Shown: positions 20,064 through 28,652 of the stretch, in pieces
Numbering within the stretch: position 1 is the first letter of the stretch
Layout of the letters: each line of letters begins with the position of its first letter
DNA from: Mycobacterium szulgai
Lineage (GTDB): Bacteria; Actinomycetota; Actinomycetes; Mycobacteriales; Mycobacteriaceae
DNA: 64,000 bases
Direction: 5' to 3'
NCBI RefSeq assembly: GCF_002116635.1
Contig: NZ_LQPW01000165.1
Location: forward strand, 154,915 to 218,914
Position numbers and translations under genes: made by a program
Notes under the pieces: generated by a model
The model's database searches: none
What the model saw: only the letters and a program-made list of their open reading frames with translations
Told to the model about the DNA's origin: nothing

Positions 20064-20083
20064 TATGTATAGCATCATACATA
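20064..20083. promoter_or_regulatory. Inverted repeat at the TetR gene start, candidate auto-operator
   Basis: TATGTAT (20064-20070) and ATACATA (20077-20083) are perfect inverted arms around a 6-nt spacer. The right arm ends on the A of the preferred start codon, so a bound repressor would block initiation. TetR regulators commonly bind such sites next to their own gene. Confidence 0.6.
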
Positions 20084-20679
20084 TGCCAACCCCCCGCGAA
20101 CGAATGGTGATCTCGGCCGCGTTGCTGATCAGGGAGCGTGGGGCGCACGCGACTGCGATCTCGGACGTGCTGGAGCACAGTGGCGCCCCGCGCGGGTCGG
20201 CCTACCACTACTTCCCCGGCGGTCGGAGCCAGCTGCTGGCCGAGGCGGTCGACCTGGCCGGCGAACACGTCGCCGCCATCATCGAACAGGCCGCCGGAAG
20301 CCTTGAGCTGCTGGACATCCTGCACGAGAAGTACCGTAAGCAATTGCAGGACAGCGACTTTCGCGCCGGCTGCCCGATAGCGGCGGTCTCAGTTGAGGCG
20401 GGGGAACCGGCCGACCGGGAGCGAATGGCCCCAGTGGTCGAGCGCGCGGCCGCCGTATTCGACCGCTGGTGCGAGCTGCTTGCCCAGCGTTTCGTCGCCG
20501 ACGGGATCGCGCCCGACCAGGCCGGCGAATTGGCGGTCCTGGCCACCTCGACGCTGGAAGGCGCCCTAATACTGGCCCGGGTCAGGCGCGACCTGAGCCC
20601 TCTTGATGCCATGCACAACCAGCTGCGCAACTTGCTGCTGGCTCAACTGCCCGAAGGGAACCGCGATGACCACCACTGA
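20083..20679 (+). CDS. TetR family regulator (Rv0196-like)
   Basis: 198 residues from the ATG at 20083 (MPTPRERM); an in-frame ATG at 20065 is inside the inverted repeat. The N-terminal helix-turn-helix is TAISDVLEHSGAPRGSAYHYFPGGRSQLLAEAV, a standard TetR pattern, followed by a TetR_C-type ligand domain with a single Cys in FRAGCPIAAVSVE, a motif of the LfrR/YxaF-like group. No ribosome site is seen, so it may be read from a leaderless transcript. It overlaps the molybdopterin oxidoreductase by 14 nt, so it probably controls that operon. Confidence 0.88.
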   Translation: MPTPRERMVISAALLIRERGAHATAISDVLEHSGAPRGSAYHYFPGGRSQLLAEAVDLAGEHVAAIIEQAAGSLELLDILHEKYRKQLQDSDFRAGCPIAAVSVEAGEPADRERMAPVVERAAAVFDRWCELLAQRFVADGIAPDQAGELAVLATSTLEGALILARVRRDLSPLDAMHNQLRNLLLAQLPEGNRDDHH

Positions 20680-22894
20680 ATGGCAGCACACGGCCTGCAT
20701 CCTGTGCGAATGCAACTGCGGCATCGTGGTTCAGGTCGAGGATCGCCGGCTGGCCCGCATCCGCGGCGACAAGGAACATCCCGGATCGCAGGGCTACACC
20801 TGCAATAAGGCGTTGCGGCTGGACCACTATCAGAACAACCGCGCGCGGTTGACCTCGCCGATGCGCCGCCGCCCGGACGGGACTTACGAGGAGATCGACT
20901 GGGACACCGCGATTGTCGAGATCGCCGAAGGGTTCAAGCGCATCCGCGACGTCTACGGCGGCGACAAGATCTTCTACTACGGCGGCGGGGGACAGGGTAA
21001 CCATCTGGGCGGCGCTTACAGCGGAGCATTCCTGAAGGCTTTGGGTGCCCGATACCGGTCGAATGCGTTGGCGCAGGAGAAAACCGGCGAGGCATGGGTG
21101 GACGCGCAGCTCTACGGCGGACACACTCGCGGCGAGTTCGAGCACGCCGAAGTGTCGGTGTTCGTCGGCAAGAACCCGTGGATGTCGCAGAGCTTCCCGC
21201 GGGCCAGGGTGGTACTCAACGAGATAGCCAAGGATCCGGCGCGGTCGATGATCGTGATCGATCCGGTGGTCACCGACACCGCGAAGATGGCCGACTTCCA
21301 CCTGCGCGTGCGCCCTGGCACCGACGCCTGGTGCCTGGCGGCCCTGGCCGCGGTACTGGTACAGGAAAACCTTTGCGACGAAGCATTTCTCGCCGAAAGC
21401 GTGCATGGCGCCGAGGCCGTGCGTGAGGTGCTGCGCGACGTCCCGATCGCCGACTACGCGCAGCGGTGCGGGGTGGACGAGGAGCTGTTGCGTGCCGCGG
21501 CGCGGCGCATCGGTACGGCTGACAGCGTCTCGGTATTCGAAGACCTCGGCGTTCAGCAGGGACCCAACAGCACGCTGTGCTCCTATCTCAACAAGATGCT
21601 GTGGATCCTCACCGGCAACTTCGCGAAAAAGGGTGGCCAGCATCTGCATTCGTCACTAGCGCCGCTGTTTAGTACGGTCTCGGGCCGCACCCCGGTCACC
21701 GGGGCGCCTATCATTGCCGGGCTGATCCCGGCCAATGCCGTCCCCGAAGAGATCCTGACCGACCATCCCGACCGATTCCGGGCGATGATCGTCGAAAGTG
21801 GCAACCCCGCTCACTCGCTGGCCGATTCAACCGCGTGTCGCAAGGCTTTCCAGGCGCTGGAGTTGATGGTGGTCGTGGATGTCGCGATGACCGAGACGGC
21901 CAGGCTGGCCCACTACGTACTGCCGGCCGCCTCGCAGTTCGAGAAGCCGGAAGCCACCTTCTTCAATTTCGAGTTCCCGCACAACGGTTTTCAGTTGCGC
22001 CGGCCATTGCTCGAACCGCTGCCGGGCACCTTGCCCGAACCGGAGATCTGGGCGCGACTGGTACGGGCGCTGGACGTCGTCACCGATGAGGATCTGCGAC
22101 CGCTGCGCGAAGCCGCCAAGCAAGGCCGCGAGGCGTACACCGCGGCTTTCCTCGGCGCAATGGGGTCAAACCCTACGGTGGCGAAGCTGCTGCCCTACGT
22201 GCTTTACGAAACGCTGGGTCCGACGCTGCCGGACGGACTGGCCGGTGCGGCCGCGCTGTGGGGGCTGGCCCAGAAGACGGCGATGACCTACCCGGACGCC
22301 GTCCGGCGGGCCGGCCACGCCGATGGCAACGCACTGTTCGACGCGATCCTCAACAGCCCGTCGGGGGTGACGTTCACCGCCCACAACTACGCGGACGACT
22401 TCGCGCTCATCAGCCACTCCGATCGCAAGATCGCGCTGGAAATCCCCGAAATGCTGGACGACATCCGCGCACTGAGCTCCGAGCCGCAGCAGTTGACCAC
22501 TGCCGAGATGCCGATCGTGTTGTCAGTCGGCGAACGCCGCGCCTACACCGCCAACGACATCTTCCGGGACCCGTCCTGGCGCAAGCGCGACGCCGACGGG
22601 GCCCTGCGCGTCAGCGTGGAAGACGCCCAGACCCTCGGACTTGTCGACGGCGGCCGGGCGCGGATCACCACCGCCGCCGGCAGCGCGGAGGCGACCGTCG
22701 AGATAAACGAGACTATGCTGGCCGGACATGCCGCCCTGCCCAACGGTTTTGGGCTCGACTACGTCGCCGAGGATGGTCGCACCGTGATTCCGGGCGTGGC
22801 GCCCAACGCGCTGACCTCTACCGATTGGCGCGACCCCTACGCCGGCACGCCGTGGCACAAGCACGTGCCCGCCCGAATCGAGGCTTGCGCCTAG
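20666..22894 (+). CDS. Molybdopterin oxidoreductase, formate dehydrogenase-like (Rv0197-like)
   Basis: 742 residues from the ATG at 20666, with AAGGGAA just upstream. The N-terminal [4Fe-4S] motif is C-x2-C-x3-C (CILCECNCG) with a fourth Cys in GYTCNKA. DMSO-reductase-family segments follow: RLTSPMRR, EIDWDTAIVEIAEG, VFVGKNPWMSQ, IVIDPVVTDTAKMADFHLRVRPGTDAW, and a C-terminal molydopterin-dinucleotide-binding domain (GLVDGGRARITT). There is no Tat signal, so it is cytoplasmic. The electron acceptor and substrate are unknown. It is coupled to the TetR gene upstream. Confidence 0.9.
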   Translation: MTTTEWQHTACILCECNCGIVVQVEDRRLARIRGDKEHPGSQGYTCNKALRLDHYQNNRARLTSPMRRRPDGTYEEIDWDTAIVEIAEGFKRIRDVYGGDKIFYYGGGGQGNHLGGAYSGAFLKALGARYRSNALAQEKTGEAWVDAQLYGGHTRGEFEHAEVSVFVGKNPWMSQSFPRARVVLNEIAKDPARSMIVIDPVVTDTAKMADFHLRVRPGTDAWCLAALAAVLVQENLCDEAFLAESVHGAEAVREVLRDVPIADYAQRCGVDEELLRAAARRIGTADSVSVFEDLGVQQGPNSTLCSYLNKMLWILTGNFAKKGGQHLHSSLAPLFSTVSGRTPVTGAPIIAGLIPANAVPEEILTDHPDRFRAMIVESGNPAHSLADSTACRKAFQALELMVVVDVAMTETARLAHYVLPAASQFEKPEATFFNFEFPHNGFQLRRPLLEPLPGTLPEPEIWARLVRALDVVTDEDLRPLREAAKQGREAYTAAFLGAMGSNPTVAKLLPYVLYETLGPTLPDGLAGAAALWGLAQKTAMTYPDAVRRAGHADGNALFDAILNSPSGVTFTAHNYADDFALISHSDRKIALEIPEMLDDIRALSSEPQQLTTAEMPIVLSVGERRAYTANDIFRDPSWRKRDADGALRVSVEDAQTLGLVDGGRARITTAAGSAEATVEINETMLAGHAALPNGFGLDYVAEDGRTVIPGVAPNALTSTDWRDPYAGTPWHKHVPARIEACA

Positions 22895-22956
22895 CACAAG
22901 CGTTTATTCGGAAACTTCTGATAGACACCGGCTTGCGAATTCCTTAGCGTCGTCAA

Positions 22957-22973
22957 GTGACTCGTTTGGTCAC
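22957..22973. promoter_or_regulatory. Inverted repeat GTGAC-N7-GTCAC in the gap before the P450 operon
   Basis: The 302-bp gap 22895-23196 holds no long gene. GTGAC at 22957-22961 and GTCAC at 22969-22973 are inverted across 7 nt, 40 bp upstream of a possible small ORF and 224 bp upstream of the chosen P450 start. This spacing suits a dimeric regulator, but no family can be named. Confidence 0.3.
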
Positions 22974-22997
22974 GCATTGCTGGTTGGAGAGGCGTCG

Positions 22998-23081
22998 GTG
23001 CAGAAGAATTCGCTAAAGGGCGCGCCCGTCAGCGACCACGTGATGTGCACGTTGGCCGTTTCCACAACCGCGAATTGCTGA
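22998..23081 (+). CDS. Possible 27-residue small ORF upstream of the P450 gene
   Basis: GTG at 22998 is preceded by GGAGAGG at 22986-22992, with 5 nt spacing, and runs 27 codons to a TGA at 23079-23081. The peptide starts VQKNSLKGAPVSDHVM and ends with cysteine (TTANC). It could be a leader peptide, a modified-peptide precursor for the adjacent P450 and methyltransferase, or chance. No known precursor family is recognised, and it lacks the aromatic residues that P450 cross-linked peptides normally carry. Confidence 0.22.
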   Translation: MQKNSLKGAPVSDHVMCTLAVSTTANC

Positions 23082-23196
23082 TTTTCCCATGCCGTTCACC
23101 TGCCAGCCGCTGATAAATTCCTCCACCATGGCGGCGCCGAAGCCGGTTACAGCTGGCTTGTGGCCTCAAATACGAGCATGGCAGGAAGCCTCATCG

Positions 23197-24426
23197 ATGA
23201 GCGCGAAGACCAGGGACGAAGCGGCCGAGGTATTGGCGGACCCGCTCGCATACACCGACCGCCCGCGGCTACACGCTGCACTATCTCACCTGCGCCGCAG
23301 GGCCCCCGTGTCCTGGGTTGATGTGCCAGACTATCGGCCGTTTTGGGCGATCACGAAGTACGCCGACATTGCGGCCATCGAACGCAACCATGAGCTGTTC
23401 ACCAACGCACGCCGTCCATTTCTGGCGGCGCGTGGTATCGAGCCGTTCGTGACCAGCGGGCGCTCGCTGGTACACGTGGACGACCCGGACCACCGCAGGC
23501 TGCGCGCGATCACCGCGGACTGGTTCAGTCCCCGGTCGTTGCGGCACATACAGGCCAGCGTCGACGAGCTGGCCAAGACATATGTGGACAAGATGCTGGC
23601 AGCCGGCGGTGAGTGCGACTTCGTCAAGGAGATCGCGGTCGACTACCCGCTGGCGGTCATGATGGCGCTCTTGGGTCTGCCGGAGTCGGCCATTCCCCAC
23701 GTGCGCGGGCTGACCAGAGAGATGTTCGGCCGCGATGACGGGGAGGCCGGCGCAGCCACTGGCAGCGCTGTTCATCTGCCCGCCACCATGAAGGCATACC
23801 AATACTTCGCCGGTGTCACCGCATCGAGGCGCCGGCATCCGACCGGGGATCTCGCATCGACAATCGCCAATGCTCAAATCAACGGCAAGCCACTGGATCT
23901 CGTCGATGTGTTGTCCTACTTCACGATCTTTGCGACCGCAGGCCACGACACCGTCGGTTCGGCCATGTCCGGCGGGCTGCTCGCACTGATGGAAAACGCC
24001 GACCAGTTCGAGCGGCTGCGCAATGAGCCCCGCCTGACGGGGACGGCGTGCGAAGAGATGATCCGCTGGGTCACCCCGACCAAGCAGTTCATGCGGACGG
24101 CCGTCAGGGACACGGTCGTGCGTGGAACACCGATCGCCGCAGGCGAATCCGTGCTGCTGTCCTATGTCTCGGCGAACTACGACGAGGATGTCTTCGACGC
24201 CCCGTTCAAATTCGACATCGGACGTAAACTCAACAAACACTTGGGCTTCGGTCACGGTGTGCACTACTGCCTGGGGGCGGCGCTGGCCCGTATGCAAATG
24301 TACAGCCTCTTCGGCCAGCTGTTGCCGAGGCTGAAAAGCATTGAACTGGACGGCGATCCGACCTACTACCCCGCGGTATGGGTGGGCGGCCTCAAGCAAC
24401 TACCGATTCGATTTTCGCTCAGATGA
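23197..24426 (+). CDS. Cytochrome P450
   Basis: 409 residues from the ATG at 23197, chosen because AGGAAG at 23183-23188 lies 8 nt upstream; in-frame ATGs at 23128 and 23089 would add 23 or 36 residues without a ribosome site. The haem ligand is C358 in GFGHGVHYCLGAALARM. The I-helix oxygen-activation motif ATAGHDTV has T252. The K-helix ExxR is in CEEMIRW. It is a soluble bacterial class I P450 that needs a ferredoxin not encoded nearby. The substrate cannot be named. The stop overlaps the start of an O-methyltransferase (ATGA), so the two should act in sequence, hydroxylation then methylation being the simple reading. I know of no counterpart between Rv0197 and zmp1 in M. tuberculosis. Confidence 0.92.
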   Translation: MSAKTRDEAAEVLADPLAYTDRPRLHAALSHLRRRAPVSWVDVPDYRPFWAITKYADIAAIERNHELFTNARRPFLAARGIEPFVTSGRSLVHVDDPDHRRLRAITADWFSPRSLRHIQASVDELAKTYVDKMLAAGGECDFVKEIAVDYPLAVMMALLGLPESAIPHVRGLTREMFGRDDGEAGAATGSAVHLPATMKAYQYFAGVTASRRRHPTGDLASTIANAQINGKPLDLVDVLSYFTIFATAGHDTVGSAMSGGLLALMENADQFERLRNEPRLTGTACEEMIRWVTPTKQFMRTAVRDTVVRGTPIAAGESVLLSYVSANYDEDVFDAPFKFDIGRKLNKHLGFGHGVHYCLGAALARMQMYSLFGQLLPRLKSIELDGDPTYYPAVWVGGLKQLPIRFSLR

Positions 24427-25157
24427 CCGCAAACGATCGCTCTTCCTGGTCGCTGTTGATGGAACTGCGCAATATCCCGGCGACCGGCCAGATCGGCGAC
24501 GGGCGCGAAGCGGCGGCCGTCGACTACGTACTGGAGCAAGCTCGCGCCGGTGACGTCGACGGTGCACTGGCGGCACTCGACAGGTTCGCTTACGAGAAAG
24601 CGCTTTTGATCAACGTCGGCGATCAGAAGGGGCCGCTGCTCGATGCCGCGGTACGGCGCGCCGACCCGGCAGTGGCGCTCGAATTGGGAACCTATTGTGG
24701 GTATAGCGCGCTGCGAATCGCCCGAACCGCTCCGAAGGCCAAGGTGTATTCGATCGAGTTCGCCGAAGCAAACGCTGCCAACGCCCGACGGATCTGGGCA
24801 CACGCCGGCGTCGCCGACCGGGTGACGTGTGTGGTGGGCACTATCGGTGACGGCGGCCGTACCCTCGACACGCTGGCCAATGAACACGGATTCTGTTGCG
24901 GAAAGCTGGATTTCGTGTTCATAGACCACGATAAAGAAGCTTATTTGGCCGACCTGCAGCACATTTTGAACCGCGGCTGGCTGCACCAGGGCTCGATCGT
25001 GGTCGCAGATAACGTCATGTGGCCGGGCTCGCCCGCTTACCGCGCATACATGAGCGGCCAACAAGGCATCCTATGGAACACCATCGAGCATGAGGCGCGG
25101 GTCGAATACCAAGCATTACCCGACCTGGTGCTGGAGTCGGAGTACTTGGGCAGCTGA
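24423..25157 (+). CDS. Catechol O-methyltransferase-like enzyme
   Basis: 244 residues starting at the ATG that overlaps the P450 stop. The SAM site is VALELGTYCGYSALRIA. Metal-site segments FIDHDKEAYL and VVADNVMWPGSPAY match the Asp and Asp-Asn ligands of animal-type COMT (Mg2+), and the N-terminal NVGDQKGPLLD is also COMT-like. It would methylate a catechol-type hydroxyl. It differs from the OMT at 10377 in both helices and motifs, so it is not a recent duplicate. Its TGA abuts the zmp1 stop codon on the opposite strand. Confidence 0.9.
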   Translation: MTANDRSSWSLLMELRNIPATGQIGDGREAAAVDYVLEQARAGDVDGALAALDRFAYEKALLINVGDQKGPLLDAAVRRADPAVALELGTYCGYSALRIARTAPKAKVYSIEFAEANAANARRIWAHAGVADRVTCVVGTIGDGGRTLDTLANEHGFCCGKLDFVFIDHDKEAYLADLQHILNRGWLHQGSIVVADNVMWPGSPAYRAYMSGQQGILWNTIEHEARVEYQALPDLVLESEYLGS

Positions 25158-27143
25158 CTAATTCCAGATGCGAACCCGGCGGTGCGGCTCCAGGAACAAC
25201 GCGTCATCCTCGGCGACATCGAACGCCTCATAAAAGGCGTCAACGTTGCGGATGACGCCGTTGCACCGGAATTCCGGTGGTGAGTGCGGGTCCACTGCCA
25301 GTCGCCGGATCGCCTCAGCGTCACGCGATTTCGTCCGCCACACTTGCGCCCAGCCGAAGAACACGCGCTGCACCCCGGTCAGGCCGTCGATGACCGGAGC
25401 GGGCTCGCCGTTTCGCGACAGCTGGTAGGCCAGCAACGCGATGGACAGCCCACCCAGGTCGCCGATGTTCTCGCCGACGGTGAACGCGCCGTTGACATGG
25501 TGGCTGCTGTCGAGGGCTCGCGGCGTGTACGTCTCGTACTGCTCGATCAGCGCTTTGGTGCGGGCGCCGAATTCGGTACGGTCGTCATCGGTCCACCAGT
25601 CGACCAGGTTGCCGTCGCCGTCGTACTTGGCGCCCTGGTCATCGAACCCGTGCCCGATCTCGTGTCCGATCACCGCGCCGATCCCGCCGTAGTTGGCGGC
25701 GTCGTCGGCCTCGGCGTCGAAGAACGGTGGCTGCAGAATCGCTGCGGGAAAGACGATTTCGTTCATGCCGGGGTTGTAGTAGGCGTTGACGGTCTGCGGG
25801 GTCATGAACCATTCGTCGCGGTCGACCGGGCCACCCAGCTTGGCCAGCTCACGGTCGTGATTGACCGCATAGCCGCGCTGGAAGTTGCCGTAGAGGTCGT
25901 CGCGGTCGATCACCAGCTTCGAGTAGTCCCGCCAGCTGACCGGGTAGCCCACCTTGGCGGTGAACTTCTCCAGCTTGGTCAGCGCGCGTTGCCGGGTCTG
26001 CGGGGTCATCCAGTCCAGCTCGTTGATGCTGATCCGGTAGGCTTCCTGCAGGTTTTCCACCAGGGCGTCGATCCGCGCTTTGGCGTCCGGCGGGAAATGC
26101 CTTTGCACATAAAGCTTTCCGACCGCGTCGCCCATGAGGCTTTCGACCAGCGCCACCGCCCGCTTCCAGCGGTCGCGGATCTGTTCGGCGCCGGTCAACT
26201 GCCGGCCGTAGAAGTCGAAGTCGGCGGCGACGAGTTCGTCGGTCAGCCAGGGTGCACGGGCCCGGATCAACCGCCAGCGCGCCCAGCGCCTCCAGTCTTC
26301 AAGATCTTCGCCGGCCCACAACTCGGCGAACGTGGTGAAGTAATCAGGTTGGCGCACAACCAATTCCGAGACCGCCTCGGGTGTGGTGCCCAGCGCGCTC
26401 ACCCAGCCGGACCAGTCGAAGCCCGCCCCCTCGGTCTGCAGCTGCGCGAACGTGCGCAGGTTATAGGTGAGCTCGGCGTCGCGGCGCTTGACCACATCCC
26501 AGTGCGCCGCAGCCAGTTTGGTCTCCAGCGCCACAATGCGGGCGGCCGTGTCGGCGTGCTCGGCGGGATCGCCCCCCAGCACCAGGCCGAACATCCGGGC
26601 GATGTGTCGGGGGTAGGCGGCCAGCAACTCGGCGTGCTGGGCTTCGCGGTAGTAGGACTCGTCGGGCAATCCGATGCCCGATTGGGAGAAGTACACGAGG
26701 TACCGGGTCGAATCTTTGGAATCGGTATCGACGTAGAGTCCGACGCCACCGCCCACCCCGGTGCGTTGCAGGGCGCCGACGGTTGCGGCCAGCGCGGCCC
26801 GGTCGGCGGCGGCATCGATGGTGGCCAACTCATCGAGCAGCGGCTGCACGCCGCGACGCTCGACGGCTTCCTCGTCGAGGAAGCTGGCGTAGAGGTCGCC
26901 GATGCGCTGCTCGTCGGTGCCTTGCCGGGCGCCGGACTGGCTCGCTTCGGTGATGAGGTCGCGCACCTGCTCCTCGGCCCGGTCGAACAAGACCCGGAAG
27001 GCGCCGTCGGTGGCGCGGTCGGCGGGGATTTCGTATTCGGTCAGCCAGCGGCCGTTCACGTGGCCGAACAAGTCGTCTTGGGGACGGGCATCGGGGTCGA
27101 CATAGGTCAGCTCGATGCCCGAGCGGATGGCCTCTACAGTCAC
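25158..27143 (-). CDS. zmp1: Zinc metalloprotease Zmp1 (M13, neprilysin family)
   Basis: 661 residues from GTG 27143, close to the 663 of M. tuberculosis Zmp1. The zinc motif is H494-E-I-G-H498 (VIGHEIGHGFDDQG), with a third ligand expected in GENIGDLGG. An NAYYNPGMNEIVFPAAILQPPFF block precedes the zinc site, and the C-terminus ends in RRVRIWN, a neprilysin-type W near the end. Zmp1 is exported and was reported to interfere with inflammasome activation and phagosome maturation; no cleavable signal is visible here. The frame continues upstream to 27749 but would run through the divergent Rv0199-like gene. The two starts are 42 bp apart. Confidence 0.95.
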   Translation of the reverse strand: MTVEAIRSGIELTYVDPDARPQDDLFGHVNGRWLTEYEIPADRATDGAFRVLFDRAEEQVRDLITEASQSGARQGTDEQRIGDLYASFLDEEAVERRGVQPLLDELATIDAAADRAALAATVGALQRTGVGGGVGLYVDTDSKDSTRYLVYFSQSGIGLPDESYYREAQHAELLAAYPRHIARMFGLVLGGDPAEHADTAARIVALETKLAAAHWDVVKRRDAELTYNLRTFAQLQTEGAGFDWSGWVSALGTTPEAVSELVVRQPDYFTTFAELWAGEDLEDWRRWARWRLIRARAPWLTDELVAADFDFYGRQLTGAEQIRDRWKRAVALVESLMGDAVGKLYVQRHFPPDAKARIDALVENLQEAYRISINELDWMTPQTRQRALTKLEKFTAKVGYPVSWRDYSKLVIDRDDLYGNFQRGYAVNHDRELAKLGGPVDRDEWFMTPQTVNAYYNPGMNEIVFPAAILQPPFFDAEADDAANYGGIGAVIGHEIGHGFDDQGAKYDGDGNLVDWWTDDDRTEFGARTKALIEQYETYTPRALDSSHHVNGAFTVGENIGDLGGLSIALLAYQLSRNGEPAPVIDGLTGVQRVFFGWAQVWRTKSRDAEAIRRLAVDPHSPPEFRCNGVIRNVDAFYEAFDVAEDDALFLEPHRRVRIWN

Positions 27144-27185
27144 CCCGCCATCCTTCCATCTCGTTTCGGGTGCAACGATCGGCCC

Positions 27186-27821
27186 ATGCCTGACCTGGAC
27201 GAAACCGAGCCGGACACCGACGCGGCCGACGACGAAGTGGACATAGACGAAGCCGAGAGCGCGGCGGGCGGCATGTTCTCCAGCTACGGCATCGCCTCGA
27301 CCGTGCTGGGCCTGGTCTCGGTCGCCGCGATCGTGCTGGCGGTATTCATCTGGAACGCGCACCGCGACGCCACCGGCGAACGTGCCTACCTGACCCGCGT
27401 CATCGCGGCCGCAGCCGCCTGGACGGATGTGCTGATCAACATGAACGCAGGCAACGTCGACGCGAGTCTGCAGCGCCTGCACGACGGGACGGTCGGACAA
27501 CTCAACACCGACTTCGACGCGGCCGTACAGCCTTACCGGCAGGTGGTGGAGAAGTTGCAGACGCACAGCACCGGCCGCATCGACGCAGTGGCCGTCGAAA
27601 CCCTGCACCACGACCTGGACACCCAGCCCGGCGCGTCGCGGCCCGTGGTCACGACGAAACTGCCGGCGTTTGCGACCCGGACCGACTCGGTGATGGTGGT
27701 GGCCACATCGGTCGCCGAGAACGCCGGCGCCAAACCCCAGACCGTGCATTGGAGCCTGCGCCTCGATGTGTCCAACGTGGACGGCAAGCTGATGATCTCC
27801 CAGCTGGAGACCATCCGATGA
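27186..27821 (+). CDS. Mce-associated-type membrane protein (Rv0199-like)
   Basis: 211 residues from the ATG at 27186. The N-terminus is very acidic (about residues 1-28), followed by one transmembrane helix (TVLGLVSVAAIVLAVFIW, about 38-57) and an extracytoplasmic domain rich in alpha and beta, the layout of Mce-associated (Mam-like) proteins. In M. tuberculosis Rv0199 is such an orphan; its homologue has been linked to stabilising Mce complexes. The ATGA overlap with the next gene indicates a coupled pair. Confidence 0.85.
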   Translation: MPDLDETEPDTDAADDEVDIDEAESAAGGMFSSYGIASTVLGLVSVAAIVLAVFIWNAHRDATGERAYLTRVIAAAAAWTDVLINMNAGNVDASLQRLHDGTVGQLNTDFDAAVQPYRQVVEKLQTHSTGRIDAVAVETLHHDLDTQPGASRPVVTTKLPAFATRTDSVMVVATSVAENAGAKPQTVHWSLRLDVSNVDGKLMISQLETIR

Positions 27822-28507
27822 GGAATGCGTGGCGGCTTGCGGCCTTCGATATCGCAGCTCCAGTGGCCGCGATCGGCGCGCTGGTGGCGATCGGCCTCGT
27901 CCTCGAGTGGCCGTGGTGGTGGGTGTCGGCGTGCTCGGTGCTGGTGCTGCTGATCGTCGAGGGCATGGCGATCAACTTCTGGCTGTTCCGCCGCGATGCG
28001 GTGACGATTGGCACCGACGACGACGCGCCGGGGCTGCGGCTGGCGGTTGCCTTCCTGTGCACCGCGGCCCTGTCGGCGGCGGTGCTCACCGGCTACAACC
28101 ACTGGACGACGCCGGATGAGGACTTCAAGCGGGACTCCCGCACGGTGGTACAGGTCGCTTCGGGGATGGCCGAGGCGGTGGCGTCGTTCTCGCCGACCGC
28201 GCCCAACGCCTCCGTCGACAAGGCCGCGGCGATGATGGTGCCCGAACGTGCCGATGCGTTCAAGGAGCAATACACCAAATCCAGCGCCGACCTGGCGCAG
28301 CGCAAGGTCACCGCGCAGGCCGCGACGCTGTCGGCCGGGGCGGAGGCGCTGGGTCCCTCGGCGGCCAGTGTGGCGGTCATCCTGCGGGTCACCCAGAACG
28401 TGCCCGGCCAGCCGAGCAGTCAGGCGGCGCCGGCGGTTCGGGTGGCGCTGACCAAGCGCGGCAATGACTGGCTGGTGCTGGACGTGGCGCCGATCAGCGC
28501 GCGCTAG
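27818..28507 (+). CDS. Membrane protein with Mce-associated-like external domain (Rv0200-like)
   Basis: 229 residues, the same length as Rv0200, from the ATG overlapping the previous stop. Two hydrophobic segments (about residues 11-28 and 32-48) are followed by a third near residues 68-88 and an external domain with the FSPTAPNASVDKAAAMMVPERADAFK pattern that resembles Mam proteins. It is probably a partner of the preceding protein. The stop codon lies within the first copy of a local repeat. Confidence 0.82.
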   Translation: MRNAWRLAAFDIAAPVAAIGALVAIGLVLEWPWWWVSACSVLVLLIVEGMAINFWLFRRDAVTIGTDDDAPGLRLAVAFLCTAALSAAVLTGYNHWTTPDEDFKRDSRTVVQVASGMAEAVASFSPTAPNASVDKAAAMMVPERADAFKEQYTKSSADLAQRKVTAQAATLSAGAEALGPSAASVAVILRVTQNVPGQPSSQAAPAVRVALTKRGNDWLVLDVAPISAR

Positions 28508-28650
28508 CGACGATGCGGGCCACCGGCCCGCTGAGGAGCGGCGCCATCGGGTCCAGCTAGCGACGATGCGGGCCACCGGCCCGCTGAGGAGCGGCGCCAC
28601 CGGCCCGCTGAGGAGCGGCGCCATCGGGTCCAGCTAGCGACGATGCGGGC
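28503..28650. repeat. Nested tandem repeats between Rv0200-like and Rv0201c-like genes
   Basis: A 53-bp unit starting GCTAGCGACGATGCGGGCC occupies 28503-28555. It recurs from 28556 with a 24-bp internal duplication (ACCGGCCCGCTGAGGAGCGG core repeated), then a third, truncated copy covers 28633-28650. Each unit contains GGCCACCGGCC-type self-complementary sequence. It fills the 3'-to-3' gap between convergent genes. Confidence 0.85.
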
Positions 28651-28652
28651 GT

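Noticed and set aside
20065..20082. TetR gene start at the ATG 20065
   Set aside because: It lies within the inverted repeat and gives residues not seen at family N-termini; kept only as an alternative.
27144..27749. Upstream extension of zmp1
   Set aside because: It is antisense to the Rv0199-like gene; the GTG at 27143 gives the expected length of about 661 residues.
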